From: Neisseria subflava
GTDB taxonomy: Bacteria; Pseudomonadota; Gammaproteobacteria; Burkholderiales; Neisseriaceae
NCBI RefSeq assembly: GCF_024205705.1
Contig: NZ_CP073115.1
Span: forward strand, 806,001-870,000
Reading direction: 5' to 3'
Length of the DNA: 64,000 nt
Within the stretch, counting starts at the first letter, position 1; the number at the start of each line of letters is the position of its first letter. Shown here piece by piece: positions 53,618 through 59,929 of the stretch. Position numbers and translations under genes: made by a program. The notes under the pieces are model-generated. The model was not told where the DNA came from, searched no databases, and was given only the letters and a program-made list of their open reading frames with translations.

Positions 53618-54833
53618 AGACCTTTGCAAAATTCCCCAAAATCCCCTAAATTCCCACTAAGACATTTAGGGGATTTTCCATGAGCACCTTCTTCCAGCAA
53701 ACCGCCCAAGCCATGATTGCCAAACACATCGACCGTTTCCCACTATTGAAGTTGGATCAGGTGATTGATTGGCAACCGATCGAACAATACCTGAATCGTC
53801 AAAAAACCCGTTACCTTCGAGACCACCGCGGCCGTCCCGCCTATCCCCTGTTGTCCATGTTCAAAGCCGTCCTGCTCGGCCAATGGCACAGCCTCTCCGA
53901 TCCCGAACTCGAACACAGCCTCATCACCCGCATCGATTTCAACCTGTTTTGCCGTTTTGACGAACTGAGCATCCCCGATTACAGCACCTTATGCCGCTAC
54001 CGCAACTGGCTGGCGCAAGACGACACCCTGTCCGAATTGCTGGAACTGATTAACCGCCAACTGACCGAAAAAAACCTAAAAATAGAGAAAGCATCCGCCG
54101 CCGTCATTGACGCCACCATTATTCAGACCGCCGGCAGCAAACAGCGTCAGGCCATAGAAGTCGATGAAGAAGGACAAGTCAGCGGACAAACCACACCGAG
54201 TAAAGACAGCGATGCCCGCTGGACAAAGAAAAACGGTTTATACAGACTCGGTTACAAACAACATACCCGCACCGATGAGGAAGGCTATATCGAGAAACTG
54301 CATATTACCCCCGCCAACGCCCATGAGTGCAAACAGTTGTCGCCTTTATTGGAAGGTCTGCCCGAAGGTACGACCGTCTATGCCGACAAAGGCTATGACA
54401 GTGAAGAAAACCGGCAACATCTGGAAGAGCATCGGCTGCTGGACGGCATTATGCGCAAAGCACACCGTAACCATCCGCTGACGGAAGCGCAAACCAAACG
54501 CAACCGGTATTTGTCGAAGACCCGTTATGTGGTCGAACAAAGCTTTGGTACGCTGCACCGTAAATTCCGCTATGCCCGGGCAGCCTATTTCGGGCTGGTT
54601 AAAGTAAGTGCACAAAGCCATCTGAAGGCGATGTGTTTGAACCTTTTGAAAGCCGCCAACAGGCTAAGTGCGCCTGTTGCCGCCTAAAAGGCGGCCGGAT
54701 GCCTGATTAATCAGGTATCCAAGGAGGATTAAGAGGGTATTTGAGTAGAATCAGTGGATATTTGAAACAAAAACAGCCGAAAACCTGTGTTTGGATTTCG
54801 GCTGTCGGAAAGAAAGGAATTTTGCAAAGGTCT
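53618..54833 (+). mobile_element. IS1106-type insertion sequence (IS5 family), copy 2
   Basis: Perfect 18-base terminal inverted repeats AGACCTTTGCAAAATTCC. The 7-base direct repeat CATTCGG flanks the element at 53611-53617 and 54834-54840. The uninterrupted target is present at 39727-39733, which proves insertion here after the cas3 start was duplicated or already present. Confidence 0.95.
53680..54687 (+). CDS. IS1106-type transposase, copy 2
   Basis: A 335-residue DDE transposase with the same motifs as copy 1 (VIDATIIQ, VYADKGYDS and the VVEQSFG block). It is full length and uninterrupted. Differences such as ENRQHLEEHRLLDGIMRKAHRN against RKAHRK show that the two copies are not a very recent duplication of each other. 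Confidence 0.93.
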   Translation: MSTFFQQTAQAMIAKHIDRFPLLKLDQVIDWQPIEQYLNRQKTRYLRDHRGRPAYPLLSMFKAVLLGQWHSLSDPELEHSLITRIDFNLFCRFDELSIPDYSTLCRYRNWLAQDDTLSELLELINRQLTEKNLKIEKASAAVIDATIIQTAGSKQRQAIEVDEEGQVSGQTTPSKDSDARWTKKNGLYRLGYKQHTRTDEEGYIEKLHITPANAHECKQLSPLLEGLPEGTTVYADKGYDSEENRQHLEEHRLLDGIMRKAHRNHPLTEAQTKRNRYLSKTRYVVEQSFGTLHRKFRYARAAYFGLVKVSAQSHLKAMCLNLLKAANRLSAPVAA

Positions 54834-55013
54834 CATTCGGTTAATGTTGGGGAAATGGTGGCGGAGTTTGCTCGGGTGTTTGGTGCGCAGGAACAGGCCT
54901 GCCAGATGGGAAAGCTGCATGACTTAGGGAAATATTCGGAACCATTTGACCGCTGATTGCATGGTGGCTCTTCAGGCGATCATGCTACCACCGGTGCAAA
55001 ATTGCAAAAATGC

Positions 55014-55042
55014 TTGCTTTAGAGTGGAGGTCAGAGTATAAG
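55014..55042 (+). promoter_or_regulatory. frmA promoter with a MerR/NmlR-like operator
   Basis: TTGCTT (55014-55019), a 17-base spacer and TATAAG (55037-55042) fit a sigma-70 promoter. The spacer region CTTTAGAGTGGAGGTCAGAG (55017-55036) is an imperfect dyad of the kind bound by MerR-family regulators. Neisserial adhC is controlled by the MerR-type NmlR. No nmlR gene is in the window. Confidence 0.5.
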
Positions 55043-55099
55043 CTGTTGTTATCTTACTTTGGCTAGATAACTTTTTTAATGAATTAAAAGGCAAAAATA

Positions 55100-56236
55100 A
55101 TGGAAAATAAACAAACCAATTCAACCATCAAATCTCGTGCGGCGGTGGCATTCGCACCAAATCAACCCTTACAAATTGTGGAAATCGACGTGGAAATGCC
55201 GCGTAAAGGCGAGGTGTTAATTCGTAACACTCATACTGGCGTGTGCCATACTGATGCGTTTACGTTATCAGGAAGCGATCCTGAAGGCGTATTCCCTGTG
55301 GTGCTTGGGCATGAAGGTGCGGGTGTGGTCGTTGCTGTGGGCGAAGGTGTGTCAAGCGTAAAACCAGGTGATCACGTTATTCCTCTTTATACCGCTGAAT
55401 GTGGCGAATGTGAGTTTTGTCGTTCAGGTAAAACCAACTTATGCGTCTCAGTGCGTGATACGCAAGGTAAAGGTTTAATGCCGGACGGCACGACGCGTTT
55501 TTCTTATCAAGGCCAGCCGATCTATCACTATATGGGCTGTTCGACTTTCAGTGAATACTCTGTTGTTGCAGAAGTTTCACTGGCAAAAATTAATCCAGAA
55601 GCCAACCATGAACAAGTATGTTTACTCGGCTGCGGCGTTACCACAGGTATTGGTGCGGTACATAACACAGCAAAAGTGCAAGAGGGCGACTCTGTTGCTG
55701 TGTTTGGCTTGGGGGCGATTGGTTTGGCGGTGGTGCAAGGTGCGCGTCAAGCCAAAGCCGGCCGCATTATTGCTATTGATACCAATCCCTCAAAATTCGA
55801 GTTGGCAAAACAGTTTGGTGCAACTGATTGTTTGAACCCGAACGATTACGATAAACCGATTAAAGATGTGTTGTTAGACATCAATAAATGGGGCATTGAC
55901 CATACCTTTGAATGTATCGGCAACGTAAACGTAATGCGTCAGGCCTTAGAAAGTGCACACCGTGGCTGGGGACAATCCATTATCATCGGCGTAGCGGGTG
56001 CAGGCCAAGAAATTTCAACTCGTCCGTTCCAGTTGGTAACAGGTCGTGTTTGGAAAGGCTCGGCGTTTGGTGGTGTGAAAGGTCGCTCTGAACTGCCGAA
56101 AATGGTGGAAGATTCAATGAAAGGCAACATCGAGTTAGAACCATTTGTGACCCACACAATGACACTTGATCAAATCAATGAAGCCTTTGATTTAATGCAT
56201 GAAGGTAAATCGATCCGTGCTGTTATTCATTACTAA
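55100..56236 (+). CDS. frmA: S-(hydroxymethyl)glutathione dehydrogenase (class III alcohol dehydrogenase)
   Basis: Oxidises the glutathione-formaldehyde adduct to S-formylglutathione, and can reduce S-nitrosoglutathione. The 378-residue zinc enzyme has the catalytic Cys in GVCHTDAFTLSG and His in LGHEGAGVV. The structural-zinc cysteines are in CGECEFCRSGKTNLC, and the NAD loop is VAVFGLGAIGLAVVQGA. The neisserial name is adhC. Its codon use is less uptake-sequence-rich than core genes and there is no DUS nearby. It is eight bases before frmB. Confidence 0.95.
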   Translation: MENKQTNSTIKSRAAVAFAPNQPLQIVEIDVEMPRKGEVLIRNTHTGVCHTDAFTLSGSDPEGVFPVVLGHEGAGVVVAVGEGVSSVKPGDHVIPLYTAECGECEFCRSGKTNLCVSVRDTQGKGLMPDGTTRFSYQGQPIYHYMGCSTFSEYSVVAEVSLAKINPEANHEQVCLLGCGVTTGIGAVHNTAKVQEGDSVAVFGLGAIGLAVVQGARQAKAGRIIAIDTNPSKFELAKQFGATDCLNPNDYDKPIKDVLLDINKWGIDHTFECIGNVNVMRQALESAHRGWGQSIIIGVAGAGQEISTRPFQLVTGRVWKGSAFGGVKGRSELPKMVEDSMKGNIELEPFVTHTMTLDQINEAFDLMHEGKSIRAVIHY

Positions 56237-56244
56237 GGTACGCG

Positions 56245-57072
56245 ATGAAACTGATTGAACAACATCAAATTTTTGGTGGTTCGCAACAAGTTTGGGCTCA
56301 CCATGCCCAAACGCTGCAATGCGAAATGAAATTTGCCGTCTATTTGCCGGATAATCAGGAGAATCGACCGCTTGGTGTGATTTATTGGCTTTCCGGCTTA
56401 ACGTGTACGGAACAAAATTTCATTACCAAATCAGGTTTTCAGCGTTATGCGGCAGAACATCAAGTGATTGTGGTTGCGCCTGATACCAGCCCTCGCGGAG
56501 AGCAAGTGCCGAACGATGCTGCTTACGATTTAGGGCAGGGTGCGGGCTTTTATCTGAATGCGACCGAGCAACCTTGGGCGACGAATTATCAAATGTATGA
56601 TTATATTTTGAATGAATTGCCTGATCTGATTGAAGCAAATTTCCCTACCAACGGCAAACGTTCCATTATGGGACATTCAATGGGCGGACATGGCGCATTG
56701 GTATTGGCATTGCGAAATCGAGAACGCTATCAAAGTGTCTCTGCCTTTTCGCCCATTTTGTCGCCAAGCCTTGTGCCTTGGGGAGAAAAAGCCTTTACTG
56801 CCTATTTAGGGGAAGATCGTGAAAAATGGCAGCAATATGATGCCAGCTCACTCATCCAACAAGGCTATAAAGTGCAGGGTATGCGCATTGATCAGGGCTT
56901 GGAGGATGAGTTTTTGCCAACACAATTGCGTACCGAAGATTTTATCGAAACCTGCCGTGCGGCAAATCAACCGGTCGATGTGCGCTTCCATAAAGGCTAC
57001 GATCATAGCTATTACTTCATCGCCAGTTTTATTGGTGAGCATATTGCCTATCATGCGGCATTTTTGAAGTAA
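56245..57072 (+). CDS. frmB: S-formylglutathione hydrolase
   Basis: Hydrolyses S-formylglutathione to formate and glutathione, completing formaldehyde detoxification. The 275-residue esterase-D-family protein has YWLSGLTCTEQNF, APDTSPRGEQVP and the nucleophile motif GHSMGGHGALVLALR. The acid and base lie in the C-terminal QGLEDEFL and KGYDHSYYF. In Neisseria it is called EstD. It is cotranscribed with frmA. Confidence 0.95.
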   Translation: MKLIEQHQIFGGSQQVWAHHAQTLQCEMKFAVYLPDNQENRPLGVIYWLSGLTCTEQNFITKSGFQRYAAEHQVIVVAPDTSPRGEQVPNDAAYDLGQGAGFYLNATEQPWATNYQMYDYILNELPDLIEANFPTNGKRSIMGHSMGGHGALVLALRNRERYQSVSAFSPILSPSLVPWGEKAFTAYLGEDREKWQQYDASSLIQQGYKVQGMRIDQGLEDEFLPTQLRTEDFIETCRAANQPVDVRFHKGYDHSYYFIASFIGEHIAYHAAFLK

Positions 57073-57102
57073 ACCAAAGAAGTAATTTGTGTTAATAAAT
57101 TA

Positions 57103-57127
57103 AAAAGGCATCGGATTGATGCCTTTT
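57103..57127 (+). terminator. terminator after frmAB
   Basis: AAAAGGCATC (57103-57112) and GATGCCTTTT (57118-57127) with a five-base loop, then TATTTTTT. It is a classical hairpin without uptake sequence. Confidence 0.9.
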
Positions 57128-57186
57128 ATTTTTTATAAATGATGAAAAATAATGCGATTAAAATGAGCTAGCTTGTCCACTCTCAT

Positions 57187-58814
57187 TTAAATATCTCCCC
57201 ATTCCAATCCAAATCGCTGTAAATATTTCCTCAATCGGTCGCTGTCATTGACTTTTGCCCTTTCTGTTCGGGAGACGTTGAACAATGCACGACCGGCAGC
57301 GGCCATGTTGGGGTGTTTGCGGCATTCATCGATGACGTGTTGCAGTTGCAGTTTGTCGAACAAATCCAATGTGTCCCAATCGACTTTATTGGGGTAGTCT
57401 TGTGTTTTTTCAGACGGCCTGTTATGTAGGAGGCCGTCTGAAAAGGGTTCTTCCGACCATAACCATTTGAGGCGTTCGATTTCGACTTGGACTTGTTCTA
57501 CCTGTATCCTGCCTTGCGGCGCAAGCGTGGCCAGGCGCATGATGCTGGCGGCAAGGTCGCGGAAATTGCCGCGCCATGGCGCTTGGTTGGAGTGGGCGAA
57601 GTCAAGGTAGGCGGCTAGGGCTTCTTTGTTGAAGCGGGTGGTTCGGCCGAGTTCTTGCGAGGCTAGGGCGAGCTGGTGTTCGACGTTGGGCTCGATGTCT
57701 TCGCGGCGGTTGGCGAGTGCGGGCAGTGGGTAATTCCAGATGTTGATGCGGGCGAACAGGTCTTCGCGGAAGCGGCCGGCGCGAATTTCGTGCCGCAGGT
57801 CGCGGTTGGTTCCGGCGATAAGTTGGAAGTCGCTTTTAACTTCGCTGTCGCTACCTACGGGATAAAAGTGTTTTTCTTCAATGGCTTTGAGCAACATAGC
57901 TTGCTCATCTAAACCCAATTCTCCGATTTCGTCTAAAAACAATACGCCGCCATCGGCGGTTTTCAGATAGCCTTCACGTTTTTCTGCAGCGCCGGTAAAG
58001 GCGCCTTTTTTGTGACCGAACAGGGCTGATGCTGCGCCGTCGCCGCGAAGGGTGGCGCAGTTTACATCGACAAATGTGCCTTTAATCAGATGGCGCGCTT
58101 TTTTAATTCAAAAATCCTGCGTGCCAGCATGGATTTGCCTGCACCTGTGGGGCCGGAAAGCAGAATGGGGGAAGGGGAGTTGAGTGCGACCTGTTCGATT
58201 TCGGCAATCATGCGGTTGAAGGCGGCGTTTTGGGTGGAGATGCCGCTTTTCAGGTAGCGCACTGCGTCATCGCGTACGGCGGCAAGGCGTTCTGCCAGTA
58301 CGTCGTAACGAGCCAAGTCTAAATCGATGATTTCATAACTGCCAACATTGCCGTCCTCCATACTGCGTCTTTGATTTTTGGGAGGAGCAGTTTGTAACAG
58401 TACGCCGGGGATTTGACGCGATTCCACCAGTAAGAACAGGCAGATTTGGGCAACGTGTGTACCTGTGGTGATGTGAGTGAAATAGGTTTCTTCTTCTGTA
58501 TCAAATGGATAGCCCGCTGCCCAATCGTGCAGTTTGGTATAAACCTCGGAGAAATCCCATGGGTTTGCCAGCTCCATAGGTACGAGATTGACGACTGTGT
58601 GCGGCGACACCTGCTGTATATCGGCTTTTACATGATCCGCCAGCTCGCGGTATTTCTCCGCATAAAACAGCTCCATGCGGTCAAGATGAAAATCTTGACG
58701 CTGATTCATGGCGACGTTTGGCCGCCATTTCAACCAACGGCCCTGACCGAAACCGCTATCCAATACCGTACCGAGAAAGCTGACGGCGACTTGTTTTTTG
58801 GGATTGGTATTCAT
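57187..58814 (-). pseudogene. rtcR: sigma-54 activator RtcR, split by a frameshift
   Basis: Two frames, 58814-58086 and the one ending at 57187, together make a 542-residue RtcR. The order is an N-terminal CARF-like sensor domain, then the AAA+ domain with Walker A LSGPTGAGKS and the sigma-54 contact loop GAFTGA (in the joining segment, intact). Walker B is GVLFLDEIGE, and a C-terminal helix-turn-helix follows. The break is at 58098-58104, where the frame reads ELKKRAI-stop instead of ELKKARHLIK. One more A, or a -1 ribosomal shift on A_AAA_AAG, restores it. RtcR activates RNA-repair operons after RNA damage. The divergent Y RNA/rsr operon has a sigma-54 promoter and is the evident target. 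Confidence 0.87.
58098..58118 (-). promoter_or_regulatory. possible -1 ribosomal frameshift site in rtcR
   Basis: On the coding strand the heptamer A_AAA_AAG is in the phase used in dnaX. AGGA (58115-58118 on the plus strand as TCCT) lies exactly ten bases upstream, where the dnaX Shine-Dalgarno-like stimulator is found. No strong downstream hairpin is obvious. A plain one-base deletion is the alternative. Confidence 0.4.
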
Positions 58815-59009
58815 GTTTCAGACGGCCTTTAAATTATTTTTTCCAATACAAATTTGCCGTTTACTTAACCGCAAGCGTTTGTCCAAATCATCCAATCGCA
58901 TCATATATCCTTGTATATTTTATTTTCTATATAACTATCTATAAATATATTTTTTTAGTATTCTACGCTTCTTGCTGATAAAAGCTACTTTAAAATATAT
59001 TTTCTTTAT

Positions 59010-59066
59010 ATTCAATAAATTAAAAATTATTTTTATAAAAATTTTATTCTTGGCACGCTGTTGGCT
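59010..59066 (+). promoter_or_regulatory. sigma-54 promoter of the Y RNA/rsr operon, with IHF-like site
   Basis: TTGGCACGCTGTTGGCT has the -24 GG at 59052-59053, ten bases, then the -12 GC at 59064-59065, close to the consensus TGGCACG-N4-TTGC. ATTCAATAAATTA at 59010-59022 resembles an IHF site (one mismatch). Transcription would start near 59077, nine bases before the first Y RNA hairpin. RtcR is the expected activator. Confidence 0.75.
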
Positions 59067-59085
59067 ATGTTGTGAATGTAACGAT

Positions 59086-59147
59086 ACAGCAGATGCTTCG
59101 GGAAATACAGTTACCGGAGAAAAATTTTCCGTAAATTTAGTTGCTGT
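59086..59147 (+). ncRNA. Y-RNA-like module 1
   Basis: Outer stem ACAGCA/TGCTGT (59086-59091, 59142-59147), conserved inner strands GATGC and TAAATTTAGT, and inner stem CGGGAAA/TTTTCCG (59099-59105, 59125-59131). The AATACAG motif follows the inner stem, as in the other modules. No tRNA-like part. Confidence 0.6.
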
Positions 59148-59156
59148 GGAGTTACA

Positions 59157-59247
59157 GGGCGAATGCCAACAAGACTACATTTGGATTAACAGGTTCGAAT
59201 CCTGTCTCGTCTGATAGACGTTGAACGTCTTGTTTATTTAGTCGCCC
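59157..59247 (+). ncRNA. Y-RNA-like module 2, with a lone T arm
   Basis: Outer stem GGGCGA/TCGCCC, conserved GAATGCC and TTTATTTAG strands, and a perfect inner stem AACAAGAC/GTCTTGTT (59168-59175, 59227-59234). The apex holds a tRNA T arm (ACAGG TTCGAAT CCTGT, 59189-59205) and a small hairpin CGTCT-GAT-AGACG. There is no D arm, so the tRNA-like part is reduced. Confidence 0.7.
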
Positions 59248-59259
59248 ACCCTTTTCCAA

Positions 59260-59404
59260 TATGGCAGGCAAATGCCTAGGGAAACTACAACATGGATATC
59301 CTTATGTCGCAGGTTCGAGTCCTGTCTCTGTTATCCAAAATAGCAGAGTAGCTCAGTTGGTAGAGTAAAGGCATGTTTCCCTTAAAAACTTGTTGCGTGC
59401 CATA
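59260..59404 (+). ncRNA. Y-RNA-like module 3, YrlA type with permuted tRNA domain
   Basis: Outer stem TATGGCA/TGCCATA (59260-59266, 59398-59404) and inner stem AGGGAAAC/GTTTCCCT (59278-59285, 59375-59382). The apex is a circularly permuted tRNA. T arm is at 59309-59325 with loop TTCGAGT. The acceptor 3' strand CTCTGTTA (59326-59333) is joined by a seven-base loop to the 5' strand TAGCAGAG (59341-59348). The D arm is GCTC-AGTTGGTA-GAGT (59351-59366). This is the known fold of Salmonella YrlA. Confidence 0.8.
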
Positions 59405-59415
59405 TTACTTTATAC

Positions 59416-59497
59416 GGCAGTAGGCTGATGCTTGAAGAGAGTACATTAACCTTTCACGTTAAAACCGTTTCTCTTCATGTTTATCTGCTACGCTGCC
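59416..59497 (+). ncRNA. Y-RNA-like module 4
   Basis: Outer stem GGCAG/CTGCC, conserved GATGC and TTTATCTGC strands, inner stem GAAGAGA/TCTCTTC, and the GTACATT motif. It has a simple loop with no tRNA-like part. It is closely similar to module 7. Confidence 0.65.
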
Positions 59498-59550
59498 CAC
59501 ATTTGAGGCCGTCTGAAATATTCGGACGAGCTGATATAAAAACTGTTTTC

Positions 59551-59696
59551 GGTACAGACGGCAAATCCCGGAGGAATTACAGCCTGCTAAGCGCGAGGTC
59601 GCGGGTTCGAATCCCGTCTCTGCCGCCAACTATGGCAGAGTAGCTCAGAGGATAGAGCGCGTAAAAATTTCTCCACTCTTTGTTGCCCAATGTGCC
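59551..59696 (+). ncRNA. Y-RNA-like module 5, YrlA type with permuted tRNA domain
   Basis: Outer stems GGTACA/TGTGCC and GGCAA/TTGCC, inner stem GGAGGAA/TTTCTCC. The permuted tRNA has T arm GCGGG-TTCGAAT-CCCGT (59601-59617). The acceptor 3' strand CTCTGCC (59618-59624) is linked by GCCAACTAT to 5' strand GGCAGAG (59634-59640). D arm GCTC-AGAGGATA-GAGC is at 59643-59658. A CGCG/CGCG helix (59592-59595, 59658-59661) closes the domain. A scanner could misread it as split tRNA halves. Confidence 0.82.
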
Positions 59697-59705
59697 ACCC
59701 CTTAT

Positions 59706-59775
59706 GGGCGAATGCCATTAGGATTACATTCCTTTTCTGCTAAAACCTGAATGATCCTAGTAAATCTAGTCGCCC
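59706..59775 (+). ncRNA. Y-RNA-like module 6
   Basis: Outer stem GGGCGA/TCGCCC, identical to module 2, with GAATGCC and TAAATCTAG strands, inner stem TAGGAT/ATCCTA, and GATTACATT. It has a plain loop with no tRNA-like part. Confidence 0.65.
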
Positions 59776-59778
59776 TAC

Positions 59779-59859
59779 GGCAGTAGGCGGATGCCCGGAA
59801 GAGAATACATTAGCTTTCAGTTAAAAACGCTTCTCTTCATCTTTAGCCGCCACGCTGCC
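59779..59859 (+). ncRNA. Y-RNA-like module 7
   Basis: Outer stem GGCAG/CTGCC, GGATGCC and TCTTTAGC strands, perfect inner stem GAAGAGAA/TTCTCTTC, and the AATACATT motif. It ends 70 bases before rsr, with a single uptake sequence between and no clear terminator. Confidence 0.65.
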
Positions 59860-59929
59860 ACCCATTCAAGGCCGTCTGAAAACAAAGCTAAAACAGTTCG
59901 GACACCTCAAACCAACAATATGAAAGAAA

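Larger units (their letters stand above)
53524..54994 (+). pseudogene. cas3 5' fragment interrupted by IS1106
   Basis: The start reads MSSLIYYAHSAQDKLGNLLPYKHWQTLQSHS (53524-53617) and resumes after the IS at 54841 with VNVGEMVAEFARVFG, GKLHDLGKYSEPFDR. Then comes a TGA at 54954-54956 where the family has Arg, and LHGGSSGDHATTGAK. The HD-domain motifs are thus clear. The rest of cas3 is absent, and the frmA promoter follows directly. Confidence 0.78.
53202..55000 (+). repeat. right copy of the pip-end/cas3-start duplication, split by IS1106
   Basis: Matches 39318 to about 39870 in direct orientation once the IS at 53618-54833 is removed. This copy retains bases lost in the left copy (12 bases encoding QEQA, and the G needed for the GGSSGD frame). 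It therefore shows the older cas3 sequence. Confidence 0.85.

Noticed and set aside
51954..54833. Composite transposon formed by the two IS1106 copies
   Set aside because: Each copy has its own flanking direct repeats and the second interrupts the duplicated cas3, so independent insertions explain the data better.
39640..55000. CRISPR array near the cas3 remnants
   Set aside because: No set of regularly spaced repeats was seen; only cas3 fragments remain.
58972..59214. 80-codon frame running into the Y RNA array
   Set aside because: It overlaps the sigma-54 promoter and the paired stems of modules 1 and 2; low-complexity Ile/Phe/Lys start.
59340..59372. 5' half of a normal tRNA
   Set aside because: The matching 3' half lies upstream and joins through a short loop, so this is a permuted tRNA-like part of a Y RNA, not a functional tRNA; there is no anticodon arm.
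59428..59643. 71-codon frame across modules 4 and 5
   Set aside because: It covers structured RNA including the T arm, so it is a by-product of the RNA genes.
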